From Blastobasis lacticolella (Eukaryota; Arthropoda; Insecta; Lepidoptera; Blastobasidae): a stretch of DNA of 64,000 nt. Position numbers and translations under genes: made by a program. Positions 54,456 to 64,000 of this stretch are shown here, one piece after another; position 1 is the first letter of the stretch, and every line of letters begins with the position of its first letter. Below the pieces are notes generated by a model. That model did not search any database. It saw only the letters and a program-made list of their open reading frames with translations, and was not told where the DNA came from. The stretch is from positions 11,632,173 to 11,696,172 of the forward strand of contig LR990045.1 of NCBI GenBank assembly GCA_905147135.1, in the 5' to 3' direction.

Positions 54456-57400
54456 CCATTATATGTAAAGCTTCTGTCGAGGAACGAACAAACACATAAA
54501 ATAGGCAGGTAATTCATTATAGCACTCAAACACGTAACAAATGTTAAAATGCATGTTTTATCAGCAAACACAAGTGGCCAATATATAAAGAGTGGCCTTT
54601 GTCGATAATTACTCCTTCCACGGCAGCGGGCATGATTCGTTCTTACACATAAGTGGATGATACACCGACACTTTTTGCAACTACCGTCGGCTTTTCAAAC
54701 GACTCTCATCCTCTGGCCGTTTTAGATTTGTATCATTCTAACTACACGTTATAGCAATGTACACGGGACGTACTTACGCGGTTCGCGTGGTGTAAAGTAT
54801 TTACTGAGGAAAATGCAGTGCCAATGAATATATGATTACAAATGATAGGTACCGTTTACCATCAGGTGAGCTGTTTGCTAGTAAAAATGAACTACCTAAA
54901 TATATTTAGTAATGTATAAGTTTATCTTGTTGCGTTCAGTAGTTCTATGGCCACCTTCCGTCATAATCTTAAACCTTAAATGTCACTAAGGGGATATAGT
55001 ACTTATTCTTCAAATAATTCAAACACGATGGAGTTATCATGTTACATAGGTACATTAGTTTCTATGACCACCTAACGACTCCGTCACCAGGCAAGCTCCA
55101 TGAAACCATATTAATGCCTTGTCATCCAAGTTACATAGCTATACCAAATACCAAGATCTATAATCATTTGCCCTATGAATTAAAAAACTTGCTCTTAACA
55201 AATATAAAAAAGCGTCTAAAAAAAAAGTCTTGTTACGGATCTCAAGGAATATTACAATGTCGATAGCATTTATATTTAATATTAAGAAGTTTTGTTTTTG
55301 AAGTATTTTTGTTATATAGTTATTTAAATAGATACGATAATACTAAAGTAATTAATAAGTTTATTTCGTCGTTTCGTTTTTATGTGTTGTGTAATAATAA
55401 TAATTTGAATATTGTACACCCGAAATGGGTAAACTGCTATGGCATATATTTGTTAACCAGATTTTTAACAATAAATATTTACTTTACTTTACTTTACTTC
55501 AGCACAATTCAACGCCGGGCAGTGGATTAAAAGGCTTGCATGATTTGCCCATAACATACATAGCTACATACAAACATTGCAAGTTAAATAAAAGCTTGTT
55601 TAAAACATAGGAATTTCAATGTGCAAAGTTAGTTTTTTCTTAGTTGCGCAACAACATATTTTACAAAATGTAAGGACGTAATACGGAGCTAAAAATAGAT
55701 TTCCATAGAACCCCGATATCAAACTCTTTTGCAACATTATATTTCCTTGCTGTTACATGCACCGTTGGAATGTATTCTTACACGAACCATCACGATAACG
55801 CTGTATTTAATAGGAACATTGCTCAAGAAATCTATTAATTTCATTGTAACACGAAATGACCTACACAACAGCGCCTAGTCCCTTATCTCCATGGTCGACT
55901 TTTCCAAATAGTGACACGTCTACGTTTGCGAAACCTATCGATATATTCAATATCGATACAATGCGATAGATAGCACGTTGCGAAATGCCATCGAGTACGG
56001 TATTCGATTATTCGATGCATGTCAAGGATTGCGCTAGTGCAAGGAAAGTCTCGCGGAAAGTTCCCGAGCATATGAAAGTTGAAGGCTTTTTCATACTACT
56101 ATGCTAATTTAAGTACTTATTCCATAGAAAAAGATATAAGTAGAGCGCAACAACGGTAAGTTAAGTGGTAAGTAGGTTCGTGAGAAAACAGGCGAAAATA
56201 GCGTTTTGTATCGCGAAAATAACGGTAAAACAAAATAGCCATATGTCAATGCCAGAAATCAGGAGAAACGCACCTAGTTAAGTTATGTCTAGTTTTATGT
56301 TGCCAATAATAATTATGACCAAAGCAAAAGTTTAAAGTTGCTATTGACGCCACAAATGCTACACCATTCAACGTACGTGTTTTTAAAGCGTAACTCGAAA
56401 GCCTGCAACCACGCGAAAGAAATGAAGTCGCTTGCTAAAATCCGGTCCAATAACTGTATTTACAAATCCAAAAATGCAAAACATAATTGAAAAAATTACA
56501 GTCTAAACTTTTCTAAAAGGCCTTATAAAAGCAACCAGCAATCCAGCTGCAAATAATAATTACGGTGATAAAGCGTCATTACCATTACACCATGCAATTT
56601 CGAGGCCCGGGATGACAGTGACGACGCACTCCTGACCCTTTGTTGTTGAGATACCATACCAATTACCAGAACGACTCCTGCAAAATAGTTACCATTTAAA
56701 TTTCAAATTAATTATTGCTCTAGACACTTGCAAATTGTTGCACTAGTATTTATGAACATTTCAAACAACTGTTTCAATATAACTAAATACTTTGTATAAT
56801 TTTATTTTTAGGTAGTACATATTATTAAATTTTCCATGACACTGATATAGGTATGCTTAAATATTGTATTGTAGTGTATCTCATTTCGATTATGATAAAT
56901 AGACGAAGAATGTCGGGTAGAAACATAGCGCTAAATAGATTTATTCTCTATAAATTATTAATTAATTGGTCTATGCCAAAAAAAACTAAAAACAATTTTT
57001 TTTAAATCTTCACATGTCCATATAATTGCCTATCTGTATCAACTTTAAGTCCATTCCAACGCATTTATTCCCATTTGTTTCCACAAGAAAGAACACAGCT
57101 AAGCCTTCGCCATCATTGGAGAATGTAACCATAATTATAAAGCAATTGCTTAGAAAGCAGGATACTTAGGAAAGACTTGCAAGGCTAAATAACTTAGAAA
57201 GAAGGATAATGATCACGCTACTGCCTCCATACCGGCCAAAGGGATACATGGTCTACTTCAAAATCATACACGAGTTGATACCTACGCCTTACCCAACACC
57301 TTGAGCTACGATTATGTCACGTAGGTACCTAATGAGAAAACAACGTCTACGGGAAATCCGATTCACTAACAACTGTCACTAACAACTACGACACGACACG

Positions 57401-58580
57401 TCTATTCCTCATTTATATTTTCCTGTCGATGTGTCAATGATCTCTTGAACCTATTGCCTACCTGTTGACGTTACTTATAGGCTCATACTTAGAATACCTA
57501 AAGGGATAGGGATACTAAGTCTATAATTCTAGGGGCGATTGTTACGACGATTTCATTATGACTCAGCAAATCGACCCAGCTTAAATGTTACTTAGTGACT
57601 TAACAATTGAACTCAAATAAAAGGAAAACAGAATTCTGTTTTCTTTGATTGTAGGTAAGCCTCTATCTATAAATTGTATTTTAATGTCCTTAGGGGTTTC
57701 ACCAACGACTTTGACATATACTGGGTTTCACCAAGTAATAAGTTTTTCGAAGGTTTTAATTATCATCTTCAATCTTGCAAGCCTAATTTGACCCACTTCC
57801 CGGCGTTCAAATGAGCTGAAACTTGGTATTCTCAAGTAACTTGGATTTGCTTTAATGAAATCCATGGGGCTGGTCTGATGATGGAGTTGGATTGAAAGTT
57901 ATCTACTAGGTATTTAAATTTGTTTGTTTTCTTGCCAAGCGAGAACTATAGAAAACTCTGACAGATGTCGTATCTACTGCGTTAAGCTGTCGCAGAAGTA
58001 CTGCCTAGTGTATTCTCGGATAGGATATTTTGTAACGCTCTAGCCGTCTGGCTTTTGCTGCCAAAATCCATCGCATGGGCTCCCTACTATGTTGAATCTG
58101 TATAAGGTTGTTCTGCTGTATCCGTGAAGTTAGCACTAAGTATACTCACTACTTCCCTTATTGAGAACCAAGGGCCCTATTTTATAATCACTCGCCACGA
58201 TTCAAACGGTTTTTAATTTTGATTTTCTAAAAGAAAAATATAGCCCCAGGTCCGAACGCCATGTCCGATCAATCAGATGACGAAGATTTTTATTTATTGC
58301 TCTACTCCTCACGTGGGCTTCCTATATTCATTGCTTCTGTTACCTAATCGCTACTCAGTCAGAACAATAATCGATATATTTCCCTAGCCGGGCATTTGAC
58401 AACATCGCATGTACAGTACTCAACTACCTAGTAATTGAAAACACGGATTTATTGCGCAATAAATATGGTGAAATACACACGCTTATCATCAAAATTATTG
58501 TACACTTTGTAGGTATGTACAGATGTACCTACTTAAATACCTGAAACTGTTCAGTGCGGTCTCTACCAAAATAAATAAAT
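54456..58580. other. No host gene seen
   Basis: AT-rich. A possible LINE C-terminal remnant at 55039-55266 and a MITE fragment at 58173-58250 (CCCTATTTTATAATCACTCG, AAACGGTTTTTAATTTTG). Nothing else recognised. Confidence 0.5.
55039..55266 (+). pseudogene. Possible LINE ORF C-terminal remnant
   Basis: The translated stretch IYNHLPYELKNLLLTNIKKR then LKKKSCYGS resembles the (L/I)YN-LP--IK----FK--LK end found in many CR1/jockey-type LINE proteins. The upstream part is not recognisable. A TTTAC repeat follows at about 55480-55500. Confidence 0.4.
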
Positions 58581-58912
58581 CATCTTGGCGTTAATGTCCC
58601 GGTTGTGCTCTCGCGCACGAGGGCCCGGGGTTCGCCTTGACCATGATCCAGGATTTGGCAGGTCAGGTAATTACAGTGGAGCGACTGCCATCTGACCTCC
58701 ATACCCTGCTACCAGGGAAACCTGACCAGATTGGATCATGATTACACATCCAGTGGTCTGAATGTGCAGGTTTCATCACGATGTTTTCCCTCACCGGTTA
58801 GTATTCACCTAATGTACATAACTCAGAAAACAGTCATTGGTACATGGCCGGAGCGGGATTCGAACCCGGGACCTCTGGCTTACGAGTGCGGTTTCTACGC
58901 TTTCAACTTATT
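58581..58912 (-). mobile_element. tRNA-derived SINE, inverted
   Basis: The plus strand shows the tail first (CTTGGCGTTAATGTCCCGGT), then CTTGACCATGATCCAGGATT and GTAATTACAGTGGAGCG, and the head last with a clear B box (complement of GGATTCGAACCCGG at 58857). The best-preserved SINE promoter in the window. Confidence 0.9.
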
Positions 58913-59046
58913 ATCCTCGAATCAATAGCTTATTTTTTATTATCATTAAAAGCACGTCAGAGTAATATATTGCACCACCTTTGACTTACGGTCGTATAGG
59001 GCGAGAGGCTAAGCAGATAGGACCTCTGTCACCGTGTCCGCTCCTC

Positions 59047-59136
59047 TTAGGTTGCAAATGTCCTCGTCGACGGTGGCCACTTTCCATCAAGTGAATCGTC
59101 TGATCGTATTCCTCTTTAGATGCATTAAAAAACCTC
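59047..59136 (+). mobile_element. LINE 3' tail fragment, diverged
   Basis: TTGCAAATGTCCTCGTCGAC, GGTGGCCACTTTCCATCAAG and TGCATTAAAAAACC match the tail at 30268-30345. Confidence 0.5.
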
Positions 59137-60892
59137 TGATCTCCGAAGACCATATATTGGGCAGCAATTTTCGGCAACCCGCCTCCAAGGGAGAGCTCTC
59201 GTCCAACCCGGCGGCTTGGAAAATAGTTTTATCGATCCCGGTACGGGGCGGGTAGCACATTTCAAGATTCATTTGTCCCGGTAAGGAAGGAAAGACCGAG
59301 ATATACATATCACGATCGAATCGGAGATATTTTAAAACAAGGTCACGTCAAGAGTATACTAAACCGACGAGCATGGAAAAATTCTAGCCATCCTTCTAAG
59401 CTAAACGTGCTCGTTTCTAATAGGGAAATAAGCTAAGCTGAATCTCTAAGCTGAAGCGAATTACTCTGATATTCGTCGCAATAAAGTTGGTGTAGTCGGA
59501 TAATTAAAATTTATTAAAAAAATATATAACTTAAATCTACAAAAGCCATTGCACAATCAAATAATCGCTTTTATAATTCCAGCCATTTATCAAGATAATA
59601 GTTTCGGCAGTCTGCGCAAACATGCGGCACTCACAGACCGTTGATTGTGGTATTATAAAGCTTTAGGAGTGCGGAAATTTGTTATTTCTTCTAACATGAG
59701 CAAATATTCCTTAAGTCTTTAGATAGTGGTTTTCAATTATCATTTAGGTACGCATTACTTTGGGTACCAGTAAAAAAAGAACAGTTTTGAAATAAATATT
59801 TTGCCAAAGGCCCTCGTGGATGGAACTGTACCCGAAAGCGGTTAAAAGGTATATTTAGTTATTAGACCTAAAAAACACTAAAATTGCAACTATACCATTA
59901 GATGAATAACTGTAGATGACAATAATACTAATATTAAATATTCGCTAATAGATTTAACAATAAAAAGGCATTTTACAACATAATTGCAGTACCTATCAGA
60001 GTACCACATAATTTACGCAAGTAAACAACGTTGAGTCGTGGAAGATCGAAAGGGAGGCCTTTGCCCTGCAGTGGGACAGAAATGGCTAAAAATAAATAAT
60101 AAATAATAAACAACGTTCACATGGATCAATATTAGGACAATATTTTTTGTACCTAAATGATAAAAAACCTTGAAAGCTAGAAACAGGCCGAATGGTGTAA
60201 GTAAATAGGTATATAAAATGCAAATGTTAATTTAATTTATAGTCGAAAGCAGGCACCCATTTTAGTAATTTCTATAAATACAAAGTATCCGTGTCCACCT
60301 ACTTATATGAACGGTACAGATAATTTTAGAACACTTCAATGCAAAACTATAGGGGCAATACAAACAAATATAATAAATCATGAACCAATGCGATGCCAAA
60401 AAAAAAACAGCTTAGTCTACAGCAAGTGCTGCAGCGCTGATTTTCAGTGGAATCTTGCTTGACATTCGTGAAGCACACAGCATAAATAAAATAAATAAAT
60501 AATTGGAATATAGGTTTAAGCAATAAAATTAAAGTATATAAAAAGGACAAAGTTAATATACTGGTTTAGTGCGAAAATAAAAAATTAATATTACTAATCA
60601 TGTCAAATTTATCTATTAAACATATATTAAACACTACGTAGGTATCCATAGTTATTTTTGCAATGGACAATGTGGTAACATTTTTCAACCTCATAAAGCG
60701 ATAAGGCATTTGTTACGTTAATCGTTGTGGCAACTTCAACATACTGTGGTTGGCCAACTTAAGGATAGTACGCAAGTTATCATACTATTTACCCGATTAT
60801 ATAATTGTCAGGTCAGTTGATGTTCCTGTTGTATAATATAGACCTAATACATAGTATGAACTTTTGAAATACAATTTTTTCAACAGTTCCCG

Positions 60893-60980
60893 GGTGTAGC
60901 GATTGCGGGTATCCATGGGCGGTAATAATCACTTTCGATCAGGTGACCCACAGTCTCGTTACCCTCCTCCTGTTATAAAA
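60893..60980 (+). mobile_element. LINE 3' tail fragment
   Basis: GTAGCGATTGCGGGTATCCA, TGGGCGGTAATAATCACTTT and CGATCAGGTGACCCACAG, ending TGTTATAAAAATG. Related to 50898-51014. Confidence 0.6.
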
Positions 60981-61261
60981 ATGATCCTACTACAAGGAAG
61001 GGTTTGTTTTTGCGCTTGGTCTTTGCATGTTTGTAAATAGTAGTTTGGAAGATATATTGTTACCACATATCGTGTATCAATAGGTACCAATGGAGGGATT
61101 TTTACAATTATGAGATAGTTAAATTCGTTTTAACAATTCAACCGAATTGAGAACCACCTCCTTTCTTTTTGAAGTCGGTTAATAAAGTGGCAGCTGCGAG
61201 ATGCCATTGTTTGAAGTAAAAAAAATATTCAATACAAAGGTACACAGGTACAAGTGCATTC

Positions 61262-61372
61262 CGTCACGGCTTTTTCCCTTAGGGGCAGGTAGAGACCACA
61301 TTGCTCCATCATTGACCACATTGTCCTGACAAACTCTACGGCTTCTTCTACATTCCCCAACGGTTTAGGGTA
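61262..61372 (-). mobile_element. RTE-like LINE 3' tail, inverted
   Basis: CGTCACGGCTTTTTCCCTTA, GGGGCAGGTAGAGACCACA and CTCTACGGCTTCTTCTACAT parallel the inverted tail at 48874-48985. Degenerate, and it contains a short internal repeat of GACCACATTG. Confidence 0.5.
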
Positions 61373-61470
61373 GGAAAGTACTTACCCTTGGTCTGACCTT
61401 GTTTTAAAATATCTTCGATTTTAGCGGTCTATTGATATTTCTCGCTTTTAGTAAAATCAATCAAATAAAT

Positions 61471-61725
61471 GGCCGAAAGCCATGAGCTCAAAATTTCTGA
61501 CATTTTGGTTCTTAAAAGCAGCTCTTGTGACGAGATTACAATAAAATAATTTCAAACAATGAGCGGGCGCAGCGAGCCAGAAATTTCTTGCACTTTGGCT
61601 TTCGATCTTTTTTCGAACATACAAGACTTAAAAACAGACAAATTTAAAGATTCTGACGAGTGTGTAATTGAAAGAATGACATGAGCGAGCGAAGTGAGCT
61701 AGAAATTTTTGTTATTTTGTCCAAC
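61471..61725. repeat. Three related short repeats
   Basis: GCCATGAGCTCAAAATTTCT (61479), GCAGCGAGCCAGAAATTTCT (61569) and GCGAAGTGAGCTAGAAATTT (61689), each followed by (G/T)(A/C/T)-rich CATTTTGG-like sequence. Spacing is 90 and 120 bp. Confidence 0.6.
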
Positions 61726-62989
61726 AGTTTGTTTGTTATGTTGAAGCAACCGTACATATTGATACACGTAGGTAGGTACACCTACCTACATACCCCATTA
61801 TTATCACAAACAACCTGTAACCTACATAAGAACAACACCTATTCGTCTTAGTTTCCCACGTTCTGTTATGTGTATGTTTCTTGCGTCAAAATAGGTTAGC
61901 GTACAACCAGCCTTCTTCAGGTTAACAGAATGGCCTTTCGTGCGAACGAACATTCAATTAGACGCAGGTACCTACTGATGTCAGTAGGTTCCAAATGTTT
62001 CGATACGGACATTAAGTCCTACGATTCCTAATAACTTACGGGACCCGTAGATTAGCCTGAGCTCTGAGTTCCAGGATAGGAAAAGAAAATAATAAATAAA
62101 CATATCAGCTCTGCCAATTTAAAGTATGTTTATATTAGGCGCTTACTTAAATAAAGTTATATCACCAACCGAAATGTTTTAGTTTATTTTTGCGTGACCG
62201 ATTTACCGTGTCAATCGTAATACTCGATATTCCCATTCACATTCTGAGTAACTACGTACGGAATAATTCAAGTAAACAGTGGTATTGTCAAGCCTAAGCA
62301 TTGTCCAACCTTGGGCCGATCGCCATTCAGCCGGCCATAACGGACGCTATTGTACGCAACTCTTAATCGATGCGATCTTCATTGAGCACTACTGTGACGC
62401 TGGCTGGTTTGATTGGACGAATAAAAAAAGAAGACCGCATACTAGCAGCATGGTTGCTTAGTTTGAGGCATTTTTGCAATAGAAAAAATAAGTAATTAAT
62501 AGGTAATACGTATGTATTTGTATGGATTTGGATTATATATGGATGTGTGGACGTGGTTTATTAACAAGTATCTAGTTATTTGCGGATATGAGATACGGAT
62601 CGTAGATATTTCAGTCATTAAAATTGTAAAATGAACGGAATACGGTATCGGTTATATCCTCAGATTCTATTAACAAAAGATGAGAACTTAATGAATAGAC
62701 TACTAAATTGTTTAATATAGCCTCGCGGTGTCCGGCTGAGTAGAATAGACTCGTACTCGTAAATTCTTACTTTGTTCACGGGTGTCGTACAAAGCGACTA
62801 ATGTCTAAGAGAGCTGTTCAATCTGTAGTTCTCACGTATGTACACCAGAAAATCTGTTCAATATTGGTCTAAGGGAGAGCGCCTTTGGGGAGTCTTGTCC
62901 AGCAGTGAATTGCGGTGGGCTGATGAGGGCAGCATTCGGGAAGTTACGCCATATATTTTCGTCCCAATTAGGTACCGCAGTGGGTGTTG

Positions 62990-63130
62990 CCAGATGACCT
63001 ACGGATCGGAGATGTGGTCGCTCACTGTGGGCCTAACAAATCGCACTGCCACCGAAAAGGCAGTGAAAAGGGCTAAGCTCGTAGTCTCATTGCGCGATCG
63101 AATTAGAAATGAGATCTGCTATAGACGTAT
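62990..63130 (+). pseudogene. RTE-like LINE ORF2 C-terminal fragment
   Basis: Translates in one frame as MTYGSEMWSLTVGLTNRTAT then KAVKRAKLVVSLRDRIRNEI, the block before the C-terminus of RTE/BovB-like reverse transcriptases (usual form TYGSETW-L and SLRDRIRNEEIR). It ends where the fragment at 37335 begins (RDRIRNEEIRKRT). No full domain. Confidence 0.75.
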
Positions 63131-63799
63131 GCTAGCATAAAGATACTATGGTACCTACGCAAACCTTCCGTAGGGTATACTTAGTAACTTTATGGCTGCT
63201 AAGGCAATTTACGTTTTAGACAATTTACTTCTTAGACATTTTACCATAGTAGACGTAAGGGCAATTCACATTTTAGGTATTTCGCTCCTCACACATTTTA
63301 CAACTTAGACAGTGATTATAGACATTTTGTTTCCTAAACTTATTTTTAATTAGGTTTTCTGATCAAAATTGCAATAAGTTACTACGAAATCTAAAATAAA
63401 AGAGCCCACAACTCAAGCCTTACATTGCCATTCCGGATTATTCCGGATTTGTTCCGGCTATATTATTATAGCTTTTTATCTGTAACAATATTTTTCGTAC
63501 CAGTTCAGAGGATCTGTTCCATAAAACACTTGCCTAGACATTTTTCTACAAAGGTAGAAAAATTACGTAAAATTACGATCACGATATGATTAACTGTAAT
63601 ACCGTGATGTGAGTCGGTTAACACCAGCTAAAGTCATTAGCACTCGTAGATACCTAATTTACTTTGCATAACTATTATATTTTCCATTAACATCTTGGAA
63701 GTAGCCTTATAATGTTGTTGGTTCTTGTCAAATAATATTCATCATCACAGTGCATAACAAACTACTGCAGGACTTAGAGCCTGTCTCAGAAAACGAGAG

Positions 63800-63990
63800 G
63801 TTATTGGCATAAGATCCACGCTCGGCAGGCGTGTTGGAGATCGCAGTGTTGTAAATATAACAATGGAAAACGCTGCTGCCCATTATCCTGTCTACTGAGA
63901 CTCCAGATCTTTTACCTCGAAAACATTAGTCGCCTCGTATGACACCCACAAGTGTAAGGTGGTGCTATTCTACTCTGCCAGTTACCACAT
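63800..63990 (+). mobile_element. LINE 3' tail fragment
   Basis: GCTGCCCATTATCCTGTCTA, TTAGTCGCCTCGTATGACAC, CCACAAGTGTAAGGTGGTGC and TATTCTACTCTGCC match the tail at 13290-13470. Confidence 0.65.
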
Positions 63991-64000
63991 ATCTTTGCAC

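Larger units (their letters stand above)
58913..64000. other. No host gene seen; LINE tails and repeats
   Basis: Contains LINE tails (59047-59136, 60893-60980, 63800-63990), RTE pieces (60040-60090, 61262-61372 inverted, 62990-63130) and three related short repeats (61471-61725). Otherwise AT-rich and unremarkable; a 60-codon frame at 62279 is unrecognised. Confidence 0.5.

Noticed and set aside
1..64000. CRISPR arrays, prophage, operons or bacterial-type genes
   Set aside because: Nothing of the kind; introns, SINEs and LINEs show nuclear DNA of an insect.

Overview
The window looks like nuclear DNA from a moth or butterfly. It is AT-rich and gene-poor, with long introns and GT-AG splice sites. 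It is full of short GTAGGTACCTAC-type runs, tRNA-derived SINEs, and the 3' tails of jockey-, CR1- and RTE-like LINEs typical of Lepidoptera. These assignments come from reading the sequence only; no database search was possible.

Layout. (1) About 1-17,500, minus strand: an SLC17-type anion/phosphate transporter (MFS). Eleven coding exons were assembled by hand with matching phases, from an ATG at 17286 to a last visible exon that runs off the left edge (at least 515 codons, 12 predicted membrane spans). Intron 1 is about 8.75 kb. The introns hold a 659-bp foldback element (6160-6818), a LINE tail 36 bp from a splice donor, a SINE and RTE debris. (2) About 18,121-22,446: a near-perfect tandem duplication of a 2163-bp unit, with 5 bp of shared sequence at the junction. 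Each copy carries a textbook-like core promoter (kappaB-like site, TATA box and TCAGT initiator at the right spacing) with no obvious coding gene behind it. (3) About 22.1-22.75 kb: a foldback element followed by a segment that keeps the box A to box C spacing of 5S rRNA exactly. (4) 22.75-32.2 kb: no gene seen; three inverted-repeat MITE-like elements and LINE debris. (5) 32,246-35,881, minus strand: a nearly complete non-LTR retrotransposon with endonuclease and reverse transcriptase, whose only visible lesion is one in-frame stop just after the YADD motif. (6) 35.9-46.2 kb: repeat-rich, including an RTE tail inserted in a MITE with a 12-bp target-site duplication. (7) 46,243-46,755, plus strand: an intact 159-aa four-span membrane protein gene with a polyadenylation signal. 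(8) 46.8-64 kb: no convincing host gene; SINEs, LINE tails, and a three-unit tandem array (52,591-54,455) of the same foldback element that sits as a single inverted copy in the transporter gene.

The two host genes are not obviously related in function. The most interesting parts are the duplicated promoter, the 5S-like segment, the amplified hairpin element, and the nearly intact LINE with its truncated relatives.
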